A DNA stretch of 64,000 bases from Streptomyces sp. NRRL B-1347 (GTDB lineage: Bacteria > Actinomycetota > Actinomycetes > Streptomycetales > Streptomycetaceae). How positions within the stretch are numbered: the first letter of the stretch is position 1; each line of letters opens with the position of its first letter. The notes below the pieces were generated by a model, which was not told where the DNA came from, searched no databases, and saw only the letters and a program-made list of their open reading frames with translations. The DNA is taken from positions 1 to 64,000 of the forward strand of contig NZ_JOJM01000022.1 of assembly GCF_000720325.1 (NCBI RefSeq). The letters run 5' to 3'. Shown here piece by piece: positions 15,832-24,990 of this stretch. Both the position numbers and the translations under genes were made by a program.

Positions 15832-16686
15832 ATGGAACAGCGCACACAGCACGCGGAACGCATCGCCTTCCTGGGGCTCGGCCACATGGGCACGCCCATG
15901 GCCCGCCGACTGCTCGCCGCGGGGCACCCGTTGACCGTCTGGAACCGCACCGCCACGAAGGCGGAACGCCTCGTCGCGGAGGGCGCGCGCCTCGCGGCCT
16001 CGCCCGCCGACGCCGTGCGGGACGCCGATGTCGTGATCACGATGCTCGCGGGGCCCGACGCCGTGCGCTCCGTCGCCGACGCGATCCTTCCGGCGCTCCG
16101 CGAGGGCGCGTACTGGGTGGAGATGTCCACCGTCGGCCCTGACGTCGTCAGGGAGTTGGGGGAGCGGGCCGCGGGCCGCGTCACCCTCGTCGACGCGCCC
16201 GTCGCGGGCAGCACCGACAAGGCCGCGGCCGGGGAGCTCGGCATCCTCGCGGGCGGCGACGCCGACGGGGTCGCGCACGTGCTCGCCCGGCTCGGGACCG
16301 TGACCCGTACCGGCCCCGCGGGCTCCGGGGCCGCGCTCAAGCTCGTCGTCAACACCGCGGTGCTCGGCGGCGTCGCCCTGGTCGCCGAGGCGCTGGCCCT
16401 CGCCGACGCGCTCGGCCTCGACGGGGACGCCGCGCGCACCGCCCTCGCCCGGGGGCCGCTCGGCGGCGCCGTCGCCCGCGCCTTCGCCCAGGACGTGCAC
16501 TTCGGCGCGGACCTCGCCGCGAAGGACGCCGCGCTGGCCGTGCGGGCCGCGGACCTCCCCGTCATGGAGGCCGTGGCGGCCCACTTCACGGCCGCGGCGG
16601 CCGACCCGGAGACCGTCCACGAGGACATCTCCCACGCCGTGTCCCACATCCGAGGGCGCGCCGCCCGCGCCGCCCGTACCGCCTGA
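15832..16686 (+). CDS. NAD(P)-dependent beta-hydroxyacid dehydrogenase / imine reductase family
   Basis: 284 aa. The N-terminal Rossmann motif GLGHMGTPMARRL is at about 15-27. The substrate motif DAPVAGSTDKAAAGELGILAGG is at about 118-139. The catalytic Lys lies in GSGAALKLVVNTA near residue 167. The C-terminal half is an all-helical dimer domain. The family reduces or oxidises beta-hydroxyacids (3-hydroxyisobutyrate, tartronate semialdehyde) or imines. Its regulator is probably the divergent LysR, and a RidA gene follows 68 bp downstream, which fits a reactive enamine or imine metabolite. Confidence 0.88.
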   Translation: MEQRTQHAERIAFLGLGHMGTPMARRLLAAGHPLTVWNRTATKAERLVAEGARLAASPADAVRDADVVITMLAGPDAVRSVADAILPALREGAYWVEMSTVGPDVVRELGERAAGRVTLVDAPVAGSTDKAAAGELGILAGGDADGVAHVLARLGTVTRTGPAGSGAALKLVVNTAVLGGVALVAEALALADALGLDGDAARTALARGPLGGAVARAFAQDVHFGADLAAKDAALAVRAADLPVMEAVAAHFTAAAADPETVHEDISHAVSHIRGRAARAARTA

Positions 16687-16754
16687 TCCGCACCGCTCGT
16701 ACCGCCTGATCCCCACCGCCCGAGCCGCACCGACCGAGACCGGAGTCCGCACCC

Positions 16755-17132
16755 ATGCACGTCACCCTGGCCAACCCCGCCGACGCGCCCCAGCCCCTCG
16801 GCCCCTACTCCCAGGTCGCCCGCGTCCCGCTCGCCGACGGCCACGCGCTCCTGTACGTCTCCGGCCAGATCGCCGAAGGCGACGGCATAGCCGAGCAGAG
16901 CCGGGGCGTCTTCGAGACCCTCACCGCCCTCCTCGCCGCGTACGGCGCGGGCCTCGGCGACATCATCAACATCCGTACGTTCCTGACCGACATGGACGAC
17001 CTGCCCGGCTACGCGGCCGTGCGCCGCTCCTACCTCACCGCTACGCCGCCCACCAGCACGACGGTGGAGGTGGCGCGGCTGTTCCGGCCGGAGGCACGGA
17101 TCGAGGTGGAGGTGGTCGCGGTGGCGCGGTAG
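16755..17132 (+). CDS. RidA/YjgF-family enamine/imine deaminase
   Basis: 125 aa, the normal family length. Typical landmarks are GPYSQVAR at 16-23, LYVSGQIAEG, NIRTFLTDMDDLPGY with the substrate-carboxylate Arg, and EARIEVEVVAVAR at the C-terminus. RidA proteins are trimeric cytosolic enzymes that hydrolyse reactive enamines from PLP enzymes. It follows the beta-hydroxyacid dehydrogenase gene on the same strand, and the two are likely co-expressed. Confidence 0.9.
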   Translation: MHVTLANPADAPQPLGPYSQVARVPLADGHALLYVSGQIAEGDGIAEQSRGVFETLTALLAAYGAGLGDIINIRTFLTDMDDLPGYAAVRRSYLTATPPTSTTVEVARLFRPEARIEVEVVAVAR

Positions 17133-17236
17133 CGGCCCCAGCGGCGGGAGCCCGCTCGGGACCACGGCCCACCCGGGACCACGGCCCCTCAGCTCGCGGA
17201 CAGAAACTGACCGCAAGCCCTCCTAACGTCGTCCCC

Positions 17237-18085
17237 ATGACGAACACCACCGCTTCCGCCGCCCGCCCGATCCACCTCGTCTCCGGCGCCACCGGCACCG
17301 TGGGCCGCGAGGTCGTCCGCGAACTCCTGGAGCGCGGCCAGCACGTCCGCGCCCTGACCCGCGACCCGGCGAAGGCCTCCTTCCCCGCGGGCGTCGAGGC
17401 CGTCCGCGGCGACCTCACCGACCCGGCGAGCCTCAAGGACGCCCTGGCCGGCGTCACCGGACTGCACCTGATCACCTTCAGCGGGGCCGCCTTCAAGCCC
17501 CTGGAGACCGGTCCCGAGATCGTCCGCATGGCCCGCGAGGCCGGGGTGCGGCGGGTCACCGTCCTCAACGGCGGCGGCCCCACGCCCCTGGAGGACGCGG
17601 TGCGCGCCGGAGGCCTGGACTGGACCGTGCTCATGCCCGTCGAGTTCATGGCGAACGCCCTGGAGTGGGCGGACGAGGCGCGCACCCGGGACGCCGTCCG
17701 CGCGCCCTTCGTGGACCGCCTGAGCGCGCTGGTCCACGAGGGCGACATCGGCGCCGTCGCCGCGGTCGCGCTCACCGAGGAGGGCCACGCGGGGGCGGAG
17801 TACCTGATCACCGGGCCGCAGGCGCTGACGGTCCGGGAGAAGGTGGCGGCCATCGCCGGTGCACGGGGCCGGGACATCGAGCTCGTCGAGCTCAGCGAGG
17901 AGGAGGCGGCTGAGCGGATGCGCGCCGAGGGGCAGGACGAGTACACGATCGCGTGGCTCCTGGACGTCTACAAGAACACGCCCCCGGAGGGGCGCACCGT
18001 CGCCGACACCGTCCAGCGCGTCACCGGCCGCCCCGCCCGCCCCTTCGCCGCCTGGGCCGAGGCCCACGCCCCGGCCTTCCGCTGA
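17237..18085 (+). CDS. NmrA-like NAD(P)-binding reductase
   Basis: 282 aa. The Rossmann motif SGATGTVGREVVREL is at about 17-31, followed by ALTRDPAKASFPAGVEAVRG, typical of NmrA-like or quinone-reductase atypical SDRs. The classical SDR Tyr-Lys pair is absent. The C-terminal GRPARPFAAWAEAHAPAF is a common Streptomyces ending for this family. It is likely NADPH-dependent, but the substrate is unknown. The usual HxlR-type partner regulator is not present. Confidence 0.85.
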   Translation: MTNTTASAARPIHLVSGATGTVGREVVRELLERGQHVRALTRDPAKASFPAGVEAVRGDLTDPASLKDALAGVTGLHLITFSGAAFKPLETGPEIVRMAREAGVRRVTVLNGGGPTPLEDAVRAGGLDWTVLMPVEFMANALEWADEARTRDAVRAPFVDRLSALVHEGDIGAVAAVALTEEGHAGAEYLITGPQALTVREKVAAIAGARGRDIELVELSEEEAAERMRAEGQDEYTIAWLLDVYKNTPPEGRTVADTVQRVTGRPARPFAAWAEAHAPAFR

Positions 18086-18089
18086 CCCC

Positions 18090-18995
18090 TCAGGGGCGGC
18101 GCGACGTGATGGTGCGGTAGGCCATCTCGGCAAGGCGGGCCTGCCCGCTCTTGCTGGGGTGGAACCAGTCCCAGTGACTCAAGTGATCCGTACCGAAGCG
18201 GAAGTCGAACACCGCCCCGCCGTCGTACCGGCAGCGCAGGTCCTTCGCGCAGACCTCCTTGAGGACCTCGTTGTACGCGACGACCCGCTCCTGCACCGAC
18301 TCCCTGCGCCGGTTGGACGCCGCGTCCGTCGCGTCCGCGTCCTGGAGCATCGTCTTGCAGATGCCGAGCTTCCAGATCTGCTTGCCGAGCACGTTCTCGC
18401 GGCCCTCGGACCACAGCCGCTTGAGGTCCGGCACGCTCGCCACGAACACCTGCGCCTTGGGCCGCTCGCGGCGCAGCGCGGCGAGGGCGTCCTCGAAGTC
18501 CGCCTTGAACACCGAGACCGGCGTCATCTCGGCGACCGAGGACCGGCAGGCGTCGTTGGCGCCCGCCATCACGGTCACCAGGTCGGGCTTCCGGGCTGCG
18601 GCCTGCTCCATCTGCCCCGTCAGATCGGACATGCGCGCGCCGGTCTTGGCGTAGTTCCAACTGTGCGTGGCCGCGCGCTGCTTGCCGAGCAGCCGCTGCG
18701 CGAGGCTGCGCACCTCGCCGTCGCTGCCCGTCGCCCAGGACGCCTCCGGGCAGTCGGAGAGCACCGAGCAGGCGTCGAAGCCGCGGGTGATGGAGTCGCC
18801 GACGGCGGCGAGGGAGCGGGGGCTCGCGTCCCACTCGGGGACCGCCTTGCGGCCCGCTCTGTCCTGCGCGGAGGGGCCGTTCGGCGCCGCGTCGTCGCCG
18901 CCCGACGCGTCACACGCGGTGAGCGTGGCGATGCCGGTCAGGGCCGCCGCCGCGACGGCGACGGCGGCCCGGGAGCGGCGCCGTGGATTCCGCAT
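18090..18995 (-). CDS. SGNH-family esterase, lipoprotein
   Basis: 301 aa from ATG 18995. The signal peptide ends in lipobox LTAC with Cys28 as the lipid anchor. Block I is GDSIT with Ser68. A GANDAC segment corresponds to block III (Asn), and the HWDWFHPS segment near residue 280 supplies the catalytic Asp/His. Several Cys suggest disulfides. It is a predicted surface-tethered lipase or acyl-esterase. It is convergent with the NmrA-like gene only 4 bp away. Confidence 0.88.
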   Translation of the reverse strand: MRNPRRRSRAAVAVAAAALTGIATLTACDASGGDDAAPNGPSAQDRAGRKAVPEWDASPRSLAAVGDSITRGFDACSVLSDCPEASWATGSDGEVRSLAQRLLGKQRAATHSWNYAKTGARMSDLTGQMEQAAARKPDLVTVMAGANDACRSSVAEMTPVSVFKADFEDALAALRRERPKAQVFVASVPDLKRLWSEGRENVLGKQIWKLGICKTMLQDADATDAASNRRRESVQERVVAYNEVLKEVCAKDLRCRYDGGAVFDFRFGTDHLSHWDWFHPSKSGQARLAEMAYRTITSRRP

Positions 18996-19374
18996 ACTCG
19001 TCCCCTCTGTCCCTACGTCGTCCAACGGGACGTCGTACGGGCCCTTCAGGTTGCGTGTCACTACATGGTGAGATGTCCCGGCGAAGGCCTTCGGACACCC
19101 GGCCGGGGGGCAAGGGGCCTCCCAGCGAGTGAAACATCCGTGTTACCCGGCATGCGGACCGACGGTACGTCACAATCCTTGCCTCACATCACGGTAGCCT
19201 CGCCACCCAGTGGCAACCGATTTTTTCGGTTCCGCTAAATTACATCACGTCACATCTGTCCCGTTTTCAGACTTTCCTTGACTTTCCTCGGTTCTGAGGA
19301 ACAGCTGGAATACCGCTCGGCACGGGCCCGAGGCCGCCGGGAACGGCGCGCCTCGTCCCACACTGGAGGTCCCG
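18996..19374. other. Divergent intergenic region
   Basis: No gene was found. The stretch 19185-19300 is AT-richer than its surroundings (for example CCGATTTTTTCGGTTCCGC, TAAATTACATC) and probably carries the promoters of the SGNH gene and of DUF3145. No confident -35/-10 pair could be fixed. Confidence 0.4.
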
Positions 19375-19869
19375 GTGACGACACGTGGAGTTCTGTACGT
19401 GCACTCCGCACCGCGCGCGCTGTGCCCGCACGTCGAGTGGGCGGTCGCCGGGGTACTCGGCGCCCGCGTCAGCCTCGACTGGATCAGGCAGCCCGCGGCG
19501 CCCGGTACGTGGAGATCCGAGTTCTCCTGGCGCGGCGCGGCGGGCACCGCCTCCAAGCTGGCCTCCGCGCTGCGCGGCTGGCAGCTGCTGCGCTTCGAGG
19601 TGACCGCGGAGCCGTCCGCGAGCGCCGAGGGCGAGCGCTACAGCGCCACGCCCGAGCTCGGCATCTTCCACGCCGTCACCGGCATCCACGGCGACATCCT
19701 GATCCCCGAGGACCGGCTGCGCGCCGCCCTCGCCCGTTCCAAGGGCGGCGAGAGCGATCTGGAGGCCGAGGTCGCCAAGCTCCTCGGCAAGCCCTGGGAC
19801 GACGAGCTGGAGCCGTTCCGGTACGCGGGCGAGGGCGCGCCGGTGCGCTGGCTGCACCAGGTCGTCTGA
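19375..19869 (+). CDS. DUF3145 family protein
   Basis: 164 aa from GTG 19375. It is recognisable as the actinobacterial DUF3145 family (TTRGVLYVHSAPRALCPHVE at the N-terminus; APVRWLHQV at the C-terminus), conserved next to fabF in Streptomyces. No catalytic motif is known. A link to fatty-acid synthesis rests only on conserved position. It is convergent with fabF and separated from it by a strong terminator. Confidence 0.9.
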   Translation: MTTRGVLYVHSAPRALCPHVEWAVAGVLGARVSLDWIRQPAAPGTWRSEFSWRGAAGTASKLASALRGWQLLRFEVTAEPSASAEGERYSATPELGIFHAVTGIHGDILIPEDRLRAALARSKGGESDLEAEVAKLLGKPWDDELEPFRYAGEGAPVRWLHQVV

Positions 19870-19890
19870 CGCCCCCTCCGGGCGCGCCGC

Positions 19891-19936
19891 GCAACGCGAA
19901 GGGCCCCCACCGAGCGGTGGGGGCCCTTCGCGTTGC
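19891..19936. terminator. Bidirectional terminator between DUF3145 and fabF
   Basis: 21-bp perfect stem (19891-19911 with 19916-19936) and a 4-nt GAGC loop, placed between two convergent stops. Confidence 0.92.
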
Positions 19937-19947
19937 GTGACGGCGTA

Positions 19948-21210
19948 TCAGATCGTCCGGAAGGCGAGCACCACGTTGTGGCCGCCGAAGCCGAACGAGT
20001 CGTTCAGGGCCGCGATCGTGCCCTCGGGCAGCGGGCGGGCCTCGCCGCGGATGATGTCCGCGTCGACCTCGGGGTCGAGGTTCTCGATGTTGATGGTCGG
20101 CGGGGCCACGCGGTGCTTGAGCGCGAGGACCGTGGCCACGGTCTCCACGCCGCCCGCACCACCGAGGAGGTGACCGGTCATCGACTTCGTCGACGCGATC
20201 GCCATGTGGTCGACGTCGTCGCCGAACGCCTTGCGCAGCGCCTTGATCTCACCGATGTCGCCCTGCGGCGTCGAGGTGGCGTGCGCGTTGATGTGCGCGA
20301 TCTCGGACGGCTTGAGGTCGTTGTTCTCGACCAGGTGACGCAGCGCCTGCGCGATGCCGCTGCCGGAGGGCTCCGGCTGCGTGATGTGGTGCGCGTCGGC
20401 CGAGATGCCCTGGCCCACCGCCTCCACGTAGATCTTGGCGCCGCGGGCCCTGGCGTGCTCCTCGGACTCGAGCACGACCACGCCCGCGCCCTCGCCAAGC
20501 ACGAAGCCGTTGCGGTCGACGTCCCAGGGGCGCGAGGCGCCCTGCGGGTCGTCGTTGTTCTTCGACATGGCCATCATGTTGCCGAACGCGGCGATCGGCA
20601 GCGGGTGGACCGCCGCCTCCGTGCCGCCCGCGACGACGACGTCGGCGCGGCCGGTGCGGATCATCTCGATCGCGTAGCCGATGGCCTCCGCGCCCGAGGC
20701 GCAGGCCGAGACCGGGGTGTGCACCCCGGCGCGGGCGCCGAGGGCGATGCCGACGTTCGCCGCGGGCGAGTTCGGCATCAGCATCGGCACGGTGTGCGGG
20801 GAGACGCGGCGTACGCCCTTCTCCTTCAGCACGTCGTACTGGTCGAGCAGGGTCGTCACGCCGCCGATGCCGGAGGCGATGACCGCGCCGAGCCGGTCGG
20901 GGTCGACGCCTGCGTCCTCCCCGGCCTTGGCGGTGAAGCCCGCGTCCTGCCAGGCCTCCTGGGCCGCGATCAGCGCGAACTGCGCCGAGCGGTCCATCTT
21001 GCGGGCCTGCGGCCGCGGGATGATCTCGGTCGGTTCGACCGCGATCTGGCCCGCGATGCGGACGGGCAGCTCCGCGGCCCAGTCCTGCTCCAGGAGGCTG
21101 ACCCCGGAGCGCCCGGCGAGCAGGCCCTCCCAGGTCGAGGCCGCGTCGCCACCCAGCGGTGTGGTTGCGCCGATACCGGTGACGACCACGGTGCGATTGG
21201 TCGAGTTCAC
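19948..21210 (-). CDS. fabF: 3-oxoacyl-ACP synthase II
   Basis: 420 aa from GTG 21210. The catalytic triad is visible: Cys170 in VSACASGAEAIG, His in INAHATSTPQGD near 310 and His in MTGHLLGGAGG near 345. It condenses malonyl-ACP with growing acyl-ACP in type II fatty-acid synthesis. It is the last gene of the fabD-fabH-acpP-fabF cluster, 89 bp after acpP, and ends at a strong terminator. The C-terminal SFGFGGHNVVL is intact. It should be primary-metabolism KAS II, since no polyketide partner is nearby. Confidence 0.97.
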   Translation of the reverse strand: MNSTNRTVVVTGIGATTPLGGDAASTWEGLLAGRSGVSLLEQDWAAELPVRIAGQIAVEPTEIIPRPQARKMDRSAQFALIAAQEAWQDAGFTAKAGEDAGVDPDRLGAVIASGIGGVTTLLDQYDVLKEKGVRRVSPHTVPMLMPNSPAANVGIALGARAGVHTPVSACASGAEAIGYAIEMIRTGRADVVVAGGTEAAVHPLPIAAFGNMMAMSKNNDDPQGASRPWDVDRNGFVLGEGAGVVVLESEEHARARGAKIYVEAVGQGISADAHHITQPEPSGSGIAQALRHLVENNDLKPSEIAHINAHATSTPQGDIGEIKALRKAFGDDVDHMAIASTKSMTGHLLGGAGGVETVATVLALKHRVAPPTINIENLDPEVDADIIRGEARPLPEGTIAALNDSFGFGGHNVVLAFRTI

Positions 21211-21299
21211 TGGATTTCTCTCTCCACGATTGGTTCAGATGCGGATGCGGCGGCGCCACCGCCGGGTGGCGGCTGGCCAGAGCCTGCTGGCCGCCAGGC

Positions 21300-21548
21300 T
21301 CAGGCCTGGTGCTCGAGGATGTACTTGGTGGCGTCGCCGACCGTCTTCAGGTTCTTGACGTCGTCGTCGGGGATCTTGACGTCGAAGCGCTCCTCGGCGG
21401 CGACGACGACCTCGACCATGGACAGCGAGTCGACGTCCAGGTCATCGGTGAAGGACTTGTCCAGCTGGACGTCCTCGACCGGAATGCCGGCGATCTCGTT
21501 GACGATCTCCGCGAGACCGTCGACGATCTCCTTCTCAGTGGCGGCCAT
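21300..21548 (-). CDS. acpP: Acyl carrier protein
   Basis: 82 aa. The phosphopantetheine site is DVDSLSM with Ser41. The sequence is acidic and helical with the normal ACP length. It carries acyl chains for the fatty-acid synthase. It lies between fabH and fabF as in other Streptomyces, with an AGGAG-type ribosome site just upstream. Confidence 0.97.
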   Translation of the reverse strand: MAATEKEIVDGLAEIVNEIAGIPVEDVQLDKSFTDDLDVDSLSMVEVVVAAEERFDVKIPDDDVKNLKTVGDATKYILEHQA

Positions 21549-21620
21549 GAGGCGCTCCTTCGTGTGTATCCAGAGGGTGTGACGGCATCCGCGCGGATCC
21601 GAAGATCCGTGAGCGGGTGC

Positions 21621-22652
21621 CTAGGGGAGGGTAACGACCGTGGCGGCGTACACGAGACCCGCCCCGAAGCCGATGACGAGAGCGGTGTCGCCGCTCTTCG
21701 CCTCGCCGGTCGCCAGAAGCCGCTCCATCGCGAGCGGAATCGAGGCGGCCGACGTGTTGCCGGTGGTCTCCACGTCACGGGCGACCGTGACGTGCTCCGG
21801 CAGTTTCAAAGTCTTCACCATCGAGTCGATGATCCGCATGTTGGCCTGATGCGGAATGAAGACGTCCAGGTCGTCCGCGCTGATGCCGGCCGCGTCCAGG
21901 GCCTGCTGGGCGACCTTCGCCATCTCGAACACGGCCCAGCGGAACACCGCCTGGCCTTCCTGCGTGATCGCGGGGAACTTGATCTCGCCGTCGGCGTCGA
22001 CGGGCAGCTTGGTGACGTCACCGATGTGGTACTCGTCCCAGGCCACGGTCTGCTTGATGGTCTCGGACTTGTCGCCCTCCGAGCCCCAGACCGTCGGGCC
22101 GATCGCGGGCTCCTTGGCGGGGCCGACGACGACCGCGCCCGCGCCGTCACCGAACAGGAAGGCCGTCTTGCGGTCCTCCAGGTCGGTCAGGTCGCTCAGC
22201 CGCTCCACGCCGATGACCAGGGCGTACTCCGCGGAGCCGTCGATGATCATGCCCTTGGCGAGGGTCAGGCCGTAGCCGAAGCCCGCGCAGCCCGCGGAGA
22301 TGTCGAACGCGGCGGGCTTGCCCGTGCCGAGCTTGTCCGCGATCTCCGTGGCGATGGCCGGGGTCTGCTTGAAGTGCGAGACGGTGGAGACGATCACCGC
22401 GCCGATCTGCTCGGGCTGGATGCCCGCGTCCGCGATCGCCTTGCCCGCGGCCTCGACGGACATCGCCGCCACGGTCTCCTCGGGGGAGGCCCAGTGGCGC
22501 GTCGAGATGCCCGAGCGGGAGCGGATCCATTCGTCGGAGGAGTCGATCTTCTCCAGGATGACCTCGTTGGGCACCACCCGGACCGGGCGGTAGCCGCCGA
22601 CTCCCATGATGCGCGCGTACGGGGCGCCCTGACTGGGCTTGATCTTCGTCAT
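21621..22652 (-). CDS. fabH: 3-oxoacyl-ACP synthase III
   Basis: 343 aa. The active site is Cys122 in SAGCAGFGYG, His in IPHQANMRI near 258 and Asn in TTGNTSAASIP near 288. It initiates fatty-acid synthesis by condensing an acyl-CoA primer with malonyl-ACP; in Streptomyces, branched primers are preferred. It starts 15 bases after the fabD stop and is probably coupled to it. Confidence 0.96.
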   Translation of the reverse strand: MTKIKPSQGAPYARIMGVGGYRPVRVVPNEVILEKIDSSDEWIRSRSGISTRHWASPEETVAAMSVEAAGKAIADAGIQPEQIGAVIVSTVSHFKQTPAIATEIADKLGTGKPAAFDISAGCAGFGYGLTLAKGMIIDGSAEYALVIGVERLSDLTDLEDRKTAFLFGDGAGAVVVGPAKEPAIGPTVWGSEGDKSETIKQTVAWDEYHIGDVTKLPVDADGEIKFPAITQEGQAVFRWAVFEMAKVAQQALDAAGISADDLDVFIPHQANMRIIDSMVKTLKLPEHVTVARDVETTGNTSAASIPLAMERLLATGEAKSGDTALVIGFGAGLVYAATVVTLP

Positions 22653-22667
22653 GCTCCAGGCTCCTTC

Positions 22668-23612
22668 TCAGGCACCCGCCGCGTCGGCGGCGGAGGCGGC
22701 GGTCTCGGCGATGAGCTCACGCGCGGCGTCGAGATCGTCCGGCGTCTTCACGGCCAGGGTCTTGACCCCCTTGAGCGCGCGCTTGGCGAGACCGGTCAGC
22801 GTGCCGCCCGGGCACACCTCGATCAGCGCCGTGACGCCGAGCTCCTGGAACGTGTCCATGCACAGGTCCCAGCGGACCGGGTTCGCGACCTGGCCGACGA
22901 GGCGGGAGACCACCTCGGTGCCGCTCGCGACGGCCTTGCCGTCCCGGTTCGAGATGTACGTGAGGCGCGGGTCGGCGACCTCCAGGTCCTTGGCGGCCTC
23001 GCCGAGCACGGCGACCGCGGGGGCCATGTGCGCGGTGTGGAACGCGCCCGCGACCTTCAGCGGCACGACCTTGCGGACGCCCTCGGGCTTGTCCTCGGCG
23101 AGCGCGGCCAGCTGCTCGGCGGTGCCGGCAGCCACGATCTGGCCCGCGCCGTTCACGTTCGCCGGGGTCAGGCCGAGCTTCTCCAGGTGCGGGACGGTGA
23201 CCTCGGGGTCGCCGCCGAGCAGCGCGGCCATGCCGGTCTGCGTCACGGCGGCGGCGTCGGCCATGGCCAGGCCCCGCTTGCGGACGAAGCCGAGCGCGGC
23301 GTCCTCCGAGAGCACCCCCGCGTACGCGGCCGCGGTGATCTCACCCACGCTGTGCCCCGCCACGGCACCGGGGGTGATGTCACCCAGTGCCTGAGCGGAC
23401 AGGAGCCCGGCCGCGACGAGCAGCGGCTGCGCCACGGCGGTGTCGCGGATCGCGTCGGCGTCCGCCTGCGTACCGTAGTGGGCGAGGTCGAGCCCGATGG
23501 CGTCCGACCAGGCGGCGAGGCGGTCCGCGGCGCCGGGAAGGTCGAGCCAGGGGGTCAGGAAGCCGGGCGTCTGAGCGCCTTGGCCGGGAGCGACGAGTAC
23601 GAGCACTCTCAC
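22668..23612 (-). CDS. fabD: Malonyl-CoA:ACP transacylase
   Basis: 314 aa from GTG 23612 (GTG 23606 also possible). Motifs: APGQGAQTPGFL near the start, nucleophile GHSVGE with Ser88, and AGAFHTAHM with the catalytic His near 199. It transfers malonyl from CoA to ACP. It is the first gene of the operon after fasR. The promoter region of 83 bp contains CTAGGGG-type repeats. Confidence 0.96.
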   Translation of the reverse strand: MRVLVLVAPGQGAQTPGFLTPWLDLPGAADRLAAWSDAIGLDLAHYGTQADADAIRDTAVAQPLLVAAGLLSAQALGDITPGAVAGHSVGEITAAAYAGVLSEDAALGFVRKRGLAMADAAAVTQTGMAALLGGDPEVTVPHLEKLGLTPANVNGAGQIVAAGTAEQLAALAEDKPEGVRKVVPLKVAGAFHTAHMAPAVAVLGEAAKDLEVADPRLTYISNRDGKAVASGTEVVSRLVGQVANPVRWDLCMDTFQELGVTALIEVCPGGTLTGLAKRALKGVKTLAVKTPDDLDAARELIAETAASAADAAGA

Positions 23613-23665
23613 ACTCTCTCTTGTGGACAGGATGAACCGCCCGTGGGGACAGGGACGAAGAACCG

Positions 23666-23699
23666 CTAGGGGAATTGTAGGGGTCCGACAAACCCCTAG
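23666..23699. promoter_or_regulatory. Inverted CTAGGGG/CCCCTAG repeat upstream of fabD
   Basis: CTAGGGG at 23666-23672, GTAGGGG at 23678-23684 and the inverted CCCCTAG at 23693-23699 lie in the fasR-fabD gap. The last arm overlaps the fasR stop. This is a candidate FasR site, or part of the fabD promoter (a TACAAT hexamer lies inside). Assignment is by position only. Confidence 0.4.
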
Positions 23700-24931
23700 G
23701 CCTTGTGATCGCCATCGGCCAGGCGCCCCAAGATCAGCGCGATCCGCAGTGTGAAGGCGGAGCGCACATCTGAAGGAGACCATCCGGTGACGTCGGTCAC
23801 ACGTCGAAGCCGGTAGCGCACGGTGTTGGGATGCACAAAGAGCATCCGGGCGGCGCCTTCGAGGCTGCTCGCCTGCTCCAGGTAGACGCTGAGGGTCTCC
23901 AGGAGTGCCGAGCCCGCCTCCTCCAGTGGTCTGTAGATCTCCTCCACCAGCTGTTCCCGCGCGGCCGGATCGCCCGCCATCGCCCGCTCGGGCAGCAAAT
24001 CGTCCGCGAGCACCGGACGGGGCGCGTCCTGCCAGGCGGAGCAGGCCTTGAGCCCCGCGGCGGCGGCCTGCGCCGAGCGGGTCGCGGCGAGCAGGTCGGG
24101 CACGATGGGCCCGGCCACCACGGGCCCGGCCGCGTACGGCCCGATCAGGGCCTTGGCCACGGCGAGCGGGTTGTCGTTGCCGCCCGCGATGACGACCAGG
24201 CGGGCGCCGAGCACCCCGGTGAGGACCTGGAGCTTCGCGTGCCGGGCGGCCCTGCGGATGGCCTCGACGGTCAGCTCGCTGTCGCCGTCGGGCGCGGTGC
24301 CGAGGACCACGCACACGTGGTCGGGGGAGTTCCAGCCGAGCGCGGCGGCCCGGGACACGGCGCCCTCGTCGGCCTCCCCGGACAGCACGGCGTTCACCAC
24401 GAGGGACTCCAGGCGGGCGTCCCAGGCACCGCGTGCCTCGGCGGCCTGGGCGTACACCTGAGCGGTGGCGAAGGCGATCTCGCGCGCGTAGACGAGCAGC
24501 GCCTCGCGCAGCACCGACTCGTCGCCGGGCGCCGCCACCTCGTCGATGGCGGACTCCATGACCTCGATGGTCGTCCGCACCATCTCCACGGTCTGGCGCA
24601 GCGTGATGGCACGGGTCAGTTCGCGCGGCGCGGTCCCGAAGACGTCCGTCGAGATCGCCTGCGGGGCGTCCGGGTGCCGGAACCACTCGGTGAACGCGGC
24701 GATGCCGGCCTGGGCGACCAGGCCGATCCACGAGCGGTTCTCCGGTGGCATCGCCCGGTACCAGGACAGCGTCTCGTCCATGCGCGCGATGGCCTGCGCG
24801 GCGAGACTGCCGGACGACTTCTCCAGGCGCCTCAGGGTGGCGGCGTGCGCGTGGGCGCGGCCGACGCGGGCCGGACCCGGGGCCGCGGCACCTGTGTCCT
24901 GGTGGATTTCGTTCGCTGAGGGTTCGGGCAC
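23696..24931 (-). CDS. fasR: Transcriptional activator of the fatty-acid synthase operon, PucR-type
   Basis: 411 aa. The C-terminal HTH of PucR/CdaR type is at about 345-400: LEQASSLEGAARMLFVHPNT then VRYRLRRVTDVTGW. The N-terminal 150 residues are helical, and a GGDEF-like sensor fold may lie between. Position directly upstream of fabD matches Streptomyces FasR, which activates fabDHPF. Family and context make the identity strong. What it senses cannot be read from the sequence. Confidence 0.93.
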   Translation of the reverse strand: MPEPSANEIHQDTGAAAPGPARVGRAHAHAATLRRLEKSSGSLAAQAIARMDETLSWYRAMPPENRSWIGLVAQAGIAAFTEWFRHPDAPQAISTDVFGTAPRELTRAITLRQTVEMVRTTIEVMESAIDEVAAPGDESVLREALLVYAREIAFATAQVYAQAAEARGAWDARLESLVVNAVLSGEADEGAVSRAAALGWNSPDHVCVVLGTAPDGDSELTVEAIRRAARHAKLQVLTGVLGARLVVIAGGNDNPLAVAKALIGPYAAGPVVAGPIVPDLLAATRSAQAAAAGLKACSAWQDAPRPVLADDLLPERAMAGDPAAREQLVEEIYRPLEEAGSALLETLSVYLEQASSLEGAARMLFVHPNTVRYRLRRVTDVTGWSPSDVRSAFTLRIALILGRLADGDHKA

Positions 24932-24990
24932 GGGGACAAGACTGCCTTATCGGGGCGGCGGCGTGCGGGGCCGGGTCTAACGTGGGGGTC

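Noticed and set aside
19948..23612. fab cluster as part of a polyketide gene cluster
   Set aside because: Order and residues match the housekeeping fabD-fabH-acpP-fabF set beside fasR, with no tailoring genes.
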